Assembly: GCA_051646185.1 (NCBI GenBank)
Contig: JBOFCS010000058.1
Coordinates: 1-16,637 of the forward strand
Origin: JBOFCS01 sp051646185
Lineage (GTDB): Bacteria > Actinomycetota > Actinomycetes > Mycobacteriales > Mycobacteriaceae
Direction: 5' to 3'
Length of the DNA stretch: 16,637 bases
Shown here: positions 1-7,551 of the stretch, piece by piece
Layout of the letters: each line of letters starts with the position of its first letter
How positions within the stretch are numbered: the first letter of the stretch is position 1
Program-made: the position numbers and the translations under genes
The notes under the pieces: generated by a model
Seen by the model: only the letters and a program-made list of their open reading frames with translations
Told to the model about the DNA's origin: nothing
Databases searched by the model: none

Positions 1-1476
1 CAACAAAATCCGTAATTCCTCTTCAGTGTAACCAAAAGCAATTTGTCGACGAACCACCGATTCATGACTGTAATGCACATGTGGACGCTCAGGTAAACTT
101 TTCAGCTCCAACAGACCAGCATGAAGCCATTCCGAATAAGGTTGCTCAGAAGCTAGCTGACCCTTAATGTCCTCATCGTCAACTACTTTTCCCTGCACCG
201 TATCAATAAGAAACATCTTCCCAGGTTCCAGACGCCCCTTAGCCACCACATCTTCAGGACGAATATCCAGAACGCCAGTCTCACTAGCCAGCACTACCCT
301 ACCGTCACTAGTCTGTAACCATCTACCTGGACGTAATCCGTTGCGATCCAGGACCGCCCCCACACTTGAGCCATCGGTAAAAGTAATGCAAGCAGGCCCG
401 TCCCAAGCTTCCATCACTGAGGCGTGAAATTGGTAGAAAGCACGTCGCTCTGCATTCATACTGGCGTGGTTTTCCCAGGCTTCTGGAACCATCATCATCA
501 CCACATGAGCAATACTGCGCCCACCTAAATGAAGTAATTCCAAAACTTCATCGAGTGAAGCTGAATCGGAAGCATCTTTGGTACAGATTGGAAATAACCG
601 GGTTAAGTCCCCAGGAATAAGACTACTATTCAATAACGTCTCGCGCGCCCGCATCCGATTTCGATTACCTCGGACCGTGTTAATCTCACCGTTATGAGCA
701 ATATAGCGAAAGGGATGCGCTAAGGGCCAAGAAGGAAATGTATTGGTCGAAAATCGGCTATGAACAATTGCAATTGCACTAGTGCACAATGGATTCCGCA
801 AATCAGTAAAGTACATTCCCAGTTGAGCAGTGGTAAGCATACCTTTAAAAACCATTGTTCGGCTTGATAAAGATGGAAAATAAACTCCGCTACCTTCGGC
901 TTCAATGTCTACTGTTATTTGCTCAGCGCGTTTACGTAATCCGTAAATAAGCCGGTCAAGACCAATACCACTTGGCAACTCTCCACAAACTGGAGCTGCC
1001 GAAACAAATACATAACTCATAAACGGCATACACCCCAAAGCCGTAACCCCAATACCGGCTCCTACCGGATCAACCGAGACTTCTTGCCAACCCAATATCT
1101 GAAGATCTTCATCTGCAGCTATTTCTTCAACTCTCTTCATCGCAGCAGCACGTGCCGTTAAGTCCTGAGGCAAAAAACATAGCCCTGCGGCAAAAGTGTT
1201 ATTACCTAAAGCATCTGATTCGGGTAAATCGCAATTTGCCAGTTCACGTAAGAGCTCAACTGGAAGCTGGATGAGGATTCCAGCCCCATCCCCACTATTA
1301 GGTTCAGCGCCAGCTGCACCTCGATGCTCAAGATTTTCTAACGCGAGCAAGCCATCTGAAATAATTGAATGCGAACGGTGCCCAAAAATATTGGCAATCA
1401 TAGCAACACCACAAGAATCAGATTCCTGATCTGGGTCATACAGGCCCTGTGCCTGCGGAAAGGCTGAAAAGAGCAC
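1..1476 (-). CDS. gltB: Glutamate synthase large subunit, N-terminal part (3' end outside window)
   Basis: Makes glutamate from glutamine and 2-oxoglutarate; the large subunit works with a GltD small subunit. The frame is open from a GTG at 1476 to the window edge, giving 492 of roughly 1500 residues. The visible part is the class II glutaminase domain: Cys22 in DSCGV should become the mature N-terminal nucleophile after removal of a short propeptide. Further family motifs are HRGAAG with NSGDGAG, HSRFSTNTFPSW, HNGEINT and LDRNGLRPGRW. The GTG is chosen because GGAGGT (1481-1486) lies four bases upstream; an in-frame GTG at 1488 would place that site inside the gene. In Streptomyces, gltB also lies downstream of the trp-lgt block (from memory); in M. 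tuberculosis it does not. No frame break is seen. Confidence 0.96.
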   Translation of the reverse strand, partial: MLFSAFPQAQGLYDPDQESDSCGVAMIANIFGHRSHSIISDGLLALENLEHRGAAGAEPNSGDGAGILIQLPVELLRELANCDLPESDALGNNTFAAGLCFLPQDLTARAAAMKRVEEIAADEDLQILGWQEVSVDPVGAGIGVTALGCMPFMSYVFVSAAPVCGELPSGIGLDRLIYGLRKRAEQITVDIEAEGSGVYFPSLSSRTMVFKGMLTTAQLGMYFTDLRNPLCTSAIAIVHSRFSTNTFPSWPLAHPFRYIAHNGEINTVRGNRNRMRARETLLNSSLIPGDLTRLFPICTKDASDSASLDEVLELLHLGGRSIAHVVMMMVPEAWENHASMNAERRAFYQFHASVMEAWDGPACITFTDGSSVGAVLDRNGLRPGRWLQTSDGRVVLASETGVLDIRPEDVVAKGRLEPGKMFLIDTVQGKVVDDEDIKGQLASEQPYSEWLHAGLLELKSLPERPHVHYSHESVVRRQIAFGYTEEELRILL

Positions 1477-1480
1477 TTTA

Positions 1481-1486
1481 ACCTCC
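1481..1486 (-). promoter_or_regulatory. Ribosome binding site of gltB
   Basis: GGAGGT on the minus strand, four bases before the GTG at 1476. It is one of the strongest Shine-Dalgarno matches in the window and decides between the two in-frame GTG candidates at 1476 and 1488. Confidence 0.7.
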
Positions 1487-1496
1487 ACACCTCATA

Positions 1497-1543
1497 CTGT
1501 GGGGCGGCTGCTCACCAGAGTTTCAGATCCCATACCGCCACAG
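1497..1543 (-). promoter_or_regulatory. Stem-loop in the gltB leader
   Basis: In the gltB mRNA sense, CTGTGGCGG (1543 to 1535) can pair with CCGCCCCACAG (1507 to 1497). This gives 4 bp plus 5 bp with two bulged C residues and a 27-base loop. The stem ends about ten bases before the GGAGGT ribosome site. It could affect translation initiation or early elongation of the transcript. It matches no riboswitch class I recognise, and the role is inference. Confidence 0.35.
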
Positions 1544-1737
1544 AGCGCTCCACCTAAGCAGAGCAACTAACCGGACTACCGGGACAGCACTGGCCCAAAT
1601 ATTTTCTACTGTTACTTATTCTACCGCAGCCGGGTTTACCGTGATTCAGTAACGAGCAACGCCTGCCGGGTGAATTAATTCTAACAGTGACTGTGGTTTG
1701 TCTATTTTGATATCACTGCCGAGCTTATAAACGACTG

Positions 1738-2151
1738 TCAGATATTCACCGCAACCGGAGCCAAAGGGAAACCCGGCCAGTTGCGGATGATTGTCCAGAT
1801 AACCGCAACCACAATAGTCATGACACCCACCCAACGAGCGGAAACCCTCGTTTGAGCTTTACTTTTAGTAAAAATTATCCACATATAAAACAGCACGAGC
1901 GACGGACTAACCACTAGCAATAGAAGATTATCCTGAGCCGCTGCAGCAATATCTCCGTGCAGCACATCATATGTCATCCTGAGCCCACCACAAGCAGGAC
2001 AGTCAAGTCCTGTGAGCAGTTTTGTTGGACACTTGGGCATCACCACCGCCGGATCATGCGGATCATTAAGTGCGATATACCCCAAAGTCAGAGTTGCTGG
2101 CATAACCAGCCCAATCCCAGTCAAAGTAGCTCTGATCTTTGAAGTAGGCAC
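1738..2151 (-). CDS. DUF2752 family membrane protein
   Basis: A 137-residue protein of unknown function in the DUF2752 family, common in actinobacteria. The diagnostic stretch is CPTKLLTGLDCPACGG (residues 41-56) with the CPxCGG motif, followed by a short HGD segment (65-67). Three likely membrane helices lie near residues 8-28, 75-95 and 108-125, so it should sit in the cytoplasmic membrane. The start is GTG at 2151; the frame is closed upstream by a stop 30 bases earlier and offers no ATG, and I see no good ribosome site. It begins 11 bases after the TM2-domain gene stop, so it is probably translated from the same transcript. The same kind of gene lies near lgt in M. tuberculosis (Rv1615/Rv1616 area, from memory). 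Confidence 0.85.
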   Translation of the reverse strand: MPTSKIRATLTGIGLVMPATLTLGYIALNDPHDPAVVMPKCPTKLLTGLDCPACGGLRMTYDVLHGDIAAAAQDNLLLLVVSPSLVLFYMWIIFTKSKAQTRVSARWVGVMTIVVAVIWTIIRNWPGFPLAPVAVNI

Positions 2152-2162
2152 GATAGAAAATG

Positions 2163-2714
2163 TCAGTCGCGAAGTGGCAGATTATTTCGATCTCGAACTT
2201 TGTCAGTGAAAATCATTATCCCATCAACCACGCTCCAGATGCTACCAATTCCACAGGTAAAGAATGTCACAGCAAGTTGCGCGATGGCAGTACTGTTGTC
2301 GCCTAGATAAAATCGGCCAGCACCAAATGGCAGAAAAATCTGCAGTAAGCCAGCTACCAGTTTTGATTTATCCGAAAGTGGTTCGCCTGTCATGGGATGT
2401 CGACCATAGGGTGCGGAAGGATCTACCCCATAAACAGGCGCTGGGTACCCGTAGCCTGGTATCGGACCACCCGGATACTGCGGTGTTGCATAGCCAGATT
2501 GGTATCCAGGGGGTGGACCATATCCGGGGGGAGGCATATTAGGCACTCCTGGACCATCTGCCATACCCTGATTATTGCCACCAGGGTTACCCATACCTGA
2601 CTGTGCCGGTGTTTGTGGTACTGATTGAGTTACATCGTTAGCAGTGAAGTCCTTAGTGAAGGAAATCGTAGGGTCCACTGGCGGCCGATCATTCTCACTA
2701 CCTGATTGAGTCAT
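2163..2714 (-). CDS. TM2-domain membrane protein with Pro/Gly/Tyr-rich N-terminus
   Basis: A 183-residue protein. Residues 1-55 are polar and 56-105 are rich in Pro, Gly and Tyr, with PPPGYGPPPGY-type repeats. A TM2 domain occupies about 115-170: a first helix around LVAGLLQIFLPF, the GAGRFYLGD turn, then a second helix with GIGSIWSVVDG. TM2 proteins are membrane proteins of mostly unknown function; the Pro-rich tail is probably disordered and exposed. The frame stays open upstream to 2918, but that part overlaps lgt. I chose ATG 2714, which has GGGG five bases upstream; ATG 2726 is the alternative. The gene starts 85 bases after the lgt stop and probably belongs to the same operon. Confidence 0.82.
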   Translation of the reverse strand: MTQSGSENDRPPVDPTISFTKDFTANDVTQSVPQTPAQSGMGNPGGNNQGMADGPGVPNMPPPGYGPPPGYQSGYATPQYPGGPIPGYGYPAPVYGVDPSAPYGRHPMTGEPLSDKSKLVAGLLQIFLPFGAGRFYLGDNSTAIAQLAVTFFTCGIGSIWSVVDGIMIFTDKVRDRNNLPLRD

Positions 2715-2799
2715 AATCCCCAGCATGGCAGATTTTTGAACTGAAGAACAGGTGATCACACTGATAAGAAGAAAATCATCACTGGACAATGCCCGGTAC

Positions 2800-3744
2800 T
2801 TACTGATGACCTGCTGGTTCTGTATCAGTGGGTGCCGCTGATGATGAAACACCATCTTCATCAGTACCAATCTCACGCCCCAGGGTTCCTTGTTCTTCCC
2901 GCCCCTTGGTTGCGACAATCAAGTACCCAACCGCACAAATAAAAATAATGGCCGAGGTGAAGGAATTAATCCTAATTCCAGCAATCTGAGTTGCCTCATC
3001 GGCACGCAATAACTCGATCCAGAATCTGCCCATGCAGTAACCAGCAACATATAGAGCAAACAATCTGCCATGCCCAAGGGTAAATCTGCGATCTGCATAC
3101 AGCAATAACCCAAATATCACTACATTCCACAGTAATTCATAAAGAAACGTTGGGTGAACCACAGCAAAAACTTCTCCGGTTGATACTCCGTCAAGCAGAT
3201 GTGGGCTCACTTGTCCACGATCATTCTCGCGGTAAAAAATTTCCAGCCCCCACGGAACCTCAGTTTCCCGCCCGTAAAGTTCTTGATTAAAGAAATTACC
3301 TAACCGCCCAATGGCTTGGGCGGCAATAATTCCCGGGGCAACTGCATCTCCAAAAGCTGGTAAGGCAATACCTCGCCTCCGGCAACCGACCCAAGCCCCA
3401 ACCGCACCAAGAAAAACTGCACCCCAGATACCTAGACCACCATCCCAAATTTTTATCGCATCAAATGGTTGAGCCGGACCATCACCAAAGTACTTTCGCC
3501 AGTCAGTAGCAACGTGATACAACCGACCACCAACTAAGCCAAAAGGTACTGCCCAAATCGCAACATCGTAGACAACTCCAGCATCTCCACCACGAGCAAT
3601 CCACCGTCGCTCCCCTAAATACAATGCCACAACAATGCCAAGAATGATCCACAGTGCATAGGCGCGTATCGGGAAGGGACCGAGCTCCCATACCCCCTGC
3701 GAAGGACTTGGAATATACGCAAGCAGTGCTGGCTGAGCAATCAT
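2800..3744 (-). CDS. lgt: Prolipoprotein diacylglyceryl transferase
   Basis: Transfers diacylglycerol from phosphatidylglycerol to the lipobox cysteine of prelipoproteins in the cytoplasmic membrane, the first step of lipoprotein maturation. The 314 residues contain the Lgt signature GRLGNFFNQELYG (146-158), GGRLYHVATDW (72-82), HPTFLYE (197-203) and GRFWIELLRAD (239-249), which includes the conserved Arg240 and Glu244. About seven hydrophobic segments are visible, and the C-terminal 35 residues form an acidic, polar tail. The ATG overlaps the trpA stop by four bases (ATGA), so it is translationally coupled to trpA. Placement of lgt after trpA is typical of actinobacteria and is a genomic, not metabolic, association. 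Confidence 0.96.
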   Translation of the reverse strand: MIAQPALLAYIPSPSQGVWELGPFPIRAYALWIILGIVVALYLGERRWIARGGDAGVVYDVAIWAVPFGLVGGRLYHVATDWRKYFGDGPAQPFDAIKIWDGGLGIWGAVFLGAVGAWVGCRRRGIALPAFGDAVAPGIIAAQAIGRLGNFFNQELYGRETEVPWGLEIFYRENDRGQVSPHLLDGVSTGEVFAVVHPTFLYELLWNVVIFGLLLYADRRFTLGHGRLFALYVAGYCMGRFWIELLRADEATQIAGIRINSFTSAIIFICAVGYLIVATKGREEQGTLGREIGTDEDGVSSSAAPTDTEPAGHQ

Positions 3745-4529
3745 GCGAGCACCGCCGAACGAACACCTTGAGCTAATTCTCTGGTCAATTCTGCAACTGC
3801 AATTGGACCTTCGGTCACCGCAGAAACCAATGCTGAACCTACAATTACCGCATCAGCATAGGCAGCAATCTCAGCCGCCTGAGCTCCAGATCGCACCCCC
3901 AATCCCACACCCACCGGAATATCAGAATGTTGACGAATCCGGGCAGTCAATTCTGGCGCCATTGACGATACCGAGTCACGTGCACCCGTTACCCCCATTG
4001 TTGATGCCGCGTAAATAAACCCACGACTTGCATCAACTGTGGCTGCTAACCGTTCCGGCGTAGAAGAAGGTGCCACAAGGAAAATACGGTCAAGATCATG
4101 TTCATCTGAAGCAGTAAACCACTGCCCTGCCTCATCCGGAATAAGGTCAGGGGTAATCATCCCCAGTCCCCCCGCGGCAGCAAGATCCCGAGAAAAAGCA
4201 TTAACTCCGTAACGCAGGACAGGATTCCAATACGACATCACCACCGCTTTGCCACCCAATGAAGCAATATGCTCAACAACTGTAAAAACATCTTTGACCC
4301 GCACACCCGCTTCAAGAGCAGTCCCTGCTGCTGCCGCAACAGTAGGCCCATCCATCACCGGATCTGAGTAAGCAATTCCAATTTCGATAATGTCACAACC
4401 CGAATCAACAAGTACGGTAAACATTTCCAGCGACTGCGCCAAAGTTGGATATCCGGCAGGTAAGTATCCAATCAACGCTGCACGTCCCTGAGATTTGCAC
4501 TCCTGGAAAGTATTTGCAAGACGACTCAC
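3741..4529 (-). CDS. trpA: Tryptophan synthase alpha subunit
   Basis: Cleaves indole-3-glycerol phosphate to indole and glyceraldehyde 3-phosphate; indole is channelled to TrpB in the alpha2-beta2 complex. It is a 262-residue TIM barrel. The catalytic acids sit exactly at Glu49 (DIIEIG) and Asp60 (SDPVMDGP). Other family stretches are MSYWNPVLRYG, YAASTMGVTGAR, the phosphate-binding GVGLGVRSG and VIVGSAL. The sequence closely resembles the M. tuberculosis TrpA that I recall. Residue 53, normally a conserved Pro in the active-site loop, is Ala here (codon GCT). The GTG start overlaps the trpB stop by four bases (GTGA), which fits 1:1 production of the two subunits, and the stop overlaps the lgt start. 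Confidence 0.97.
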   Translation of the reverse strand: MSRLANTFQECKSQGRAALIGYLPAGYPTLAQSLEMFTVLVDSGCDIIEIGIAYSDPVMDGPTVAAAAGTALEAGVRVKDVFTVVEHIASLGGKAVVMSYWNPVLRYGVNAFSRDLAAAGGLGMITPDLIPDEAGQWFTASDEHDLDRIFLVAPSSTPERLAATVDASRGFIYAASTMGVTGARDSVSSMAPELTARIRQHSDIPVGVGLGVRSGAQAAEIAAYADAVIVGSALVSAVTEGPIAVAELTRELAQGVRSAVLA

Positions 4530-5830
4530 TGCTGATCCTCCGATACTACTGTTGCGCCCACTACCGATGGCGTAAGACCAAACCAGGCAGCAGCGGTATC
4601 CACATCCTTATCGCCACGCCCAGAAAGGTTCACTAAAATCACGGAATCAGGGCCAAGCTCCTGCCCAAGCTTTAACGCTCCAGCAATAGCATGCGAGGAC
4701 TCGATGGCGGGGATAATCCCTTCGGTCCGACATAGTAGGCCAAAAGCCTCCATCGCTTCGGTATCCGTGATTGGCCGATACTGTGCACGACCAATATCTT
4801 TTAAGTAAGAATGCTCTGGTCCAACTCCCGGATAGTCCAATCCAGCTGAAATAGAATGTGATTCGATGGTTTGTCCATCATCATCTTGCAAAAGATACGA
4901 ATATGCGCCTTGGAAGGCCCCGGGGCTTCCGCCAGTAAATGTTGCAGCATGACGACCGGTTTCAACACCATCACCGGCGGCTTCATAACCAATTAAACGG
5001 ACCTTGGGATCATCAATAAAAGCATGAAAAATTCCAATTGCGTTTGAGCCTCCCCCAATACAAGCAACGACAGCATCGGGAAGTTTCCCTAGAGAGGCTT
5101 GCACTTGCGCTCGAGCTTCAAGCCCAATAATGCGCTGAAAGTCACGGACCATCATCGGAAATGGATGCGGCCCCGCTGCCGTTCCAAAGCAATAGTAGGT
5201 ACGATCTGCATTCGTCACCCAGTCTCGCATTGCCTCGTTGATGGCATCTTTAAGAGTTCTTGATCCCGACTCAACAGCAATCACCTCGGCCCCTAAAAGC
5301 CGCATCCGAGCAACATTTAAAGCTTGGCGTGCAGTATCAACTGCACCCATGTAAATAATACAATCAATGCCAAGCAAGGCACAGGCAGTAGCCGTCGCAA
5401 CCCCATGCTGACCGGCGCCGGTCTCAGCAATGACCCGAGTTTTACCCATTCGCTTAGCCAGTAAAGCCTGTCCAAGAACATTATTTATTTTATGTGAGCC
5501 GGTATGATTAAGATCTTCACGCTTAAGAAGTATCCGAGCTCCACCGGCGTGCTCCGCTAGCCTGGTAGCCTCAAAAACCGGCGAAGGCCTACCGCTGTAA
5601 TCACGTTGCAGCCGATCAAGTTCAGCAAGAAAATTGTCATCCACCCGAGCCTTCTCGTACTCGGCTGTCACTTCTTCAATAACCGCCATCAAAGCTTCTG
5701 GCACATGTCGCCCACCAAAAACCCCAAAGTGTCCGCCCGCATCGGGATCATGTTGGGTTCGGATAAGTAATCCATCACTCGAACGCGGCAAGCAAGGTCC
5801 CTTGAAGTCACTCTGATCGCTAAAACTCAC
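4526..5830 (-). CDS. trpB: Tryptophan synthase beta subunit
   Basis: PLP enzyme that condenses indole with serine to give tryptophan. The 434-residue frame carries the PLP lysine Lys114 in HTGSHKINN, the catalytic Glu136 in AETGAGQHG, the phosphate-binding GGGSN (259-263) and the late NLSGRGDKD. It is the complex-forming TrpB1 type rather than the stand-alone TrpB2 type, as expected beside trpA. The GTG at 5830 opens the frame; the first 25 residues are unlike other TrpB proteins, and TTG at codon 14 is an alternative start. Conserved sequence begins at HDPDAGGHFG. The gap to the trpC stop is 31 bases, and the stop overlaps trpA. I see no room for the small trpX-like gene that sits near trpB in Streptomyces. 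Confidence 0.97.
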   Translation of the reverse strand: MSFSDQSDFKGPCLPRSSDGLLIRTQHDPDAGGHFGVFGGRHVPEALMAVIEEVTAEYEKARVDDNFLAELDRLQRDYSGRPSPVFEATRLAEHAGGARILLKREDLNHTGSHKINNVLGQALLAKRMGKTRVIAETGAGQHGVATATACALLGIDCIIYMGAVDTARQALNVARMRLLGAEVIAVESGSRTLKDAINEAMRDWVTNADRTYYCFGTAAGPHPFPMMVRDFQRIIGLEARAQVQASLGKLPDAVVACIGGGSNAIGIFHAFIDDPKVRLIGYEAAGDGVETGRHAATFTGGSPGAFQGAYSYLLQDDDGQTIESHSISAGLDYPGVGPEHSYLKDIGRAQYRPITDTEAMEAFGLLCRTEGIIPAIESSHAIAGALKLGQELGPDSVILVNLSGRGDKDVDTAAAWFGLTPSVVGATVVSEDQQ

Positions 5831-5861
5831 AGCGGCCAGTCTGCCCTACCAAGGTGAATGC

Positions 5862-6680
5862 CTAGCGGGCGGGTTTCGGGCAAGATGGGTGTGTTCCAGC
5901 TGTCACTAAGTCAGCAACAGCACTTCGCGGATCGCCGCTAGTTACCAGACCTTCACCTACCAGCACAGCATCAGCCCCAGCTCCAGCATAGGCCAGTAGG
6001 TCAGCAGTACCACGCACTCCTGATTCTGCAATGCGAATTACTTCACTGGGCAGTCCTGGCGCAATCCGAGCAAAACTGTCTCTATCCACCTCAAGAGTCT
6101 TAAGATTGCGGGCGTTGACCCCAATCACAGTGGCACCAGCATTAAGCGCACGGTCAGCTTCTTCCTCAGTATGTACCTCAACTAAAGCCGTCATACCCAA
6201 CGATTCGGTACGGTCAAGGAGCGATACCAGAGCCTCTTGTTCTAGTGCGGCAACAATCAGCAAAATGACATCGGCACCATGGGCCCTCGCCTCGTGGATC
6301 TGATAAGGACCAACAATAAAGTCTTTACGAAGCACCGGAATGCTGACCGCTGAGCGCACCGCATCTAAATCGGCCAGAGAACCATGAAATCGTCGTTCTT
6401 CGGTCAAAACGCTGATGATGCGAGCCCCGCCATGCTGATACGCCACTGCCAGCTCAGCCGGGTCTGGAATATCAGCAAGTGCTCCCTTCGACGGGCTGGC
6501 TCGCTTTACCTCAGCGATAACACCGATCCCAGGTTCACGCAAAGCTGCAACAGCATCAATCGGAGCTGCTGCAGCTTTTGCTGCAGCCTTGACCGCAGAG
6601 AAATCAACAATCGCTTCACGGGCAGCAGTATCAGCACGTACCCCGGCGAGAATGGTATCGAGAACACTTTCCGAACTCAT
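5862..6680 (-). CDS. trpC: Indole-3-glycerol phosphate synthase
   Basis: Closes the indole ring: 1-(2-carboxyphenylamino)-1-deoxyribulose 5-phosphate becomes indole-3-glycerol phosphate with loss of CO2 and water. It is a 272-residue TIM barrel without a TrpF fusion. Visible catalytic residues are Glu57 and Lys59 (AEVKRASPS), Lys119 (RKDF), Glu168 (VEVH), Asn189 and Glu219-Ser220 (AESG). The frame is open upstream to 6839, but homologues start at MSSESVLDTI; ATG 6680 is therefore used, with AGGAAGG about 12 bases upstream. It lies 88 bases after the membrane-protein gene. The C-terminus THPSCPKPAR is, from memory, identical to that of M. tuberculosis TrpC. Confidence 0.96.
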   Translation of the reverse strand: MSSESVLDTILAGVRADTAAREAIVDFSAVKAAAKAAAAPIDAVAALREPGIGVIAEVKRASPSKGALADIPDPAELAVAYQHGGARIISVLTEERRFHGSLADLDAVRSAVSIPVLRKDFIVGPYQIHEARAHGADVILLIVAALEQEALVSLLDRTESLGMTALVEVHTEEEADRALNAGATVIGVNARNLKTLEVDRDSFARIAPGLPSEVIRIAESGVRGTADLLAYAGAGADAVLVGEGLVTSGDPRSAVADLVTAGTHPSCPKPAR

Positions 6681-6768
6681 GGCGACCCGAATCCTTCCTG
6701 AGGTGTAGGCCTGCGCGCACCTAGCGACAGGAACACGCTGAGGGTAGTCGTCACGAATCTCAGATAGA

Positions 6769-7548
6769 TCACCGACCCTGACCGTCACTATGACAATCAT
6801 CACTTTCAGCGGACAACCCTGCTGACGCATCGCGTCCATCAGCTACTGATTCAGCAGTTGGATCCTTACCCATATCAAGAGAATCCCATACCAACCTATC
6901 CCCTAATTCCGTTGCCTGTGTTTGGGAATTAGGGGATTGTGAATTACGAGATTGAAGTGCAATTTTCACATTCGATCTCCGCGCATCTCGCGAGTTGTAC
7001 CGCGATGACCATGAATATGAGTTCGTATCCTCGGTCATCGCTATTCTCACTATAAAAAATACGGCAGCAAGTAGGAAGAATGCACCCACGATACTCACCG
7101 ACGGCCCGAGCCAAAAAACTTCGGTGGCAACAGGTTTAGACCTAGCGGGAAGTTCGCCAAGGACAGCGGCACGCGAAATTATTTCCCCACCACTGAACAA
7201 TTCGATAACCGGAAGAAAAGCGGATACTGAGCTTAGGGAAATAATAATCGCCAGAAAGTAACGAAGGACCTTATTGGCGAGATACAAGACGCCCACAGTT
7301 ACCAACAAAACCAGCGCTAAAGGCACAAATCCAGGCCACCAGATACTACCAAGAATATCTTGAATTTTAGGCTCACCCAGTCCATCTTCAGAAGTGAGCT
7401 CGACCCATCTCATTCGAGAAGTCACCCATAAGCACAGAGCACCGCTGGATACTAAAACCGCAACTGTCAGCAGTTTTTTGGAAATCGATCTTGGCATTGA
7501 CTGCTGATCTGTCGCTATCGGCTCCTCAGTTTCTACCGACATTTGCAT
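6769..7548 (-). CDS. Trp biosynthesis-associated membrane protein (TIGR02234 / Trp_oprn_chp family)
   Basis: A 259-residue integral membrane protein of unknown function, found between trpE and trpC in many actinobacteria (Rv1610 in M. tuberculosis, from memory). Four likely helices lie near residues 26-44, 72-92, 96-114 and 150-168. A polar linker follows, and then the family signature WDSLDMGKDPT (221-231). The linker contains a tandem pentapeptide, QSRNS-QSPNS, and its DNA forms a perfect 13-bp inverted repeat (6898-6937). ATG 7548 is three bases after the trpE stop, with GGGGG as a possible ribosome site; Met3 is an alternative. Its conserved place suggests a role linked to tryptophan synthesis or transport, but none is established. 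Confidence 0.88.
   Translation of the reverse strand: MQMSVETEEPIATDQQSMPRSISKKLLTVAVLVSSGALCLWVTSRMRWVELTSEDGLGEPKIQDILGSIWWPGFVPLALVLLVTVGVLYLANKVLRYFLAIIISLSSVSAFLPVIELFSGGEIISRAAVLGELPARSKPVATEVFWLGPSVSIVGAFFLLAAVFFIVRIAMTEDTNSYSWSSRYNSRDARRSNVKIALQSRNSQSPNSQTQATELGDRLVWDSLDMGKDPTAESVADGRDASAGLSAESDDCHSDGQGR
6898..6937 (-). repeat. Perfect 13-bp inverted repeat inside the Trp membrane-protein gene
   Basis: ATCCCCTAATTCC at 6898-6910 is the exact reverse complement of GGAATTAGGGGAT at 6925-6937, with a 14-base loop between them. It lies in the coding sequence of the polar linker, about 220 bases before the trpC start in the transcript. No U-run follows, so it does not look like an intrinsic terminator. 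It could be a structured element in the trp mRNA or a by-product of local duplication. Confidence 0.75.
6924..6954 (-). repeat. Imperfect 15-base tandem repeat coding for QSRNS-QSPNS
   Basis: Two adjacent units of about 15 bases (6925-6939 and 6940-6954 on the plus strand) differ at only a few positions and encode the pentapeptides QSPNS and QSRNS in the membrane protein's linker. One unit also supplies an arm of the neighbouring inverted repeat. Confidence 0.55.
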
Positions 7549-7551
7549 TCA

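Larger units (their letters stand above)
1477..1737. other. Non-coding leader and upstream region of gltB
   Basis: This 261-base gap separates the stop of the DUF2752 gene from the gltB start and is the largest non-coding stretch in the window. I see no convincing ORF. It holds a bulged stem-loop (1497-1543) and an 8-base palindrome GAGCGCTC (1543-1550). On the minus strand a TAGAAT hexamer (1618-1623) could be a -10 element, but no good -35 lies at the right distance, so no promoter is called. No hairpin followed by a U-run is visible that would terminate the preceding genes. Confidence 0.6.

Noticed and set aside
1571..1582. CCGG-TAGT-CCGG hairpin as a terminator downstream of the DUF2752 gene
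   Set aside because: The stem is only four base pairs and no U-run follows.
1646..1834. 62-codon minus-strand frame overlapping the DUF2752 3' end
   Set aside because: It is out of frame with the conserved protein, has no ribosome site, and its composition looks like a shadow; kept as non-coding.
2715..2918. 68-residue N-terminal extension of the TM2-domain protein
   Set aside because: Most of it overlaps the lgt 3' end in another frame and has no domain-like pattern; ATG 2714 fits better.
6681..6839. 53-residue N-terminal extension of trpC
   Set aside because: The extension overlaps the preceding membrane-protein gene, has no resemblance to IGPS proteins, and homologues start at the ATG at 6680.
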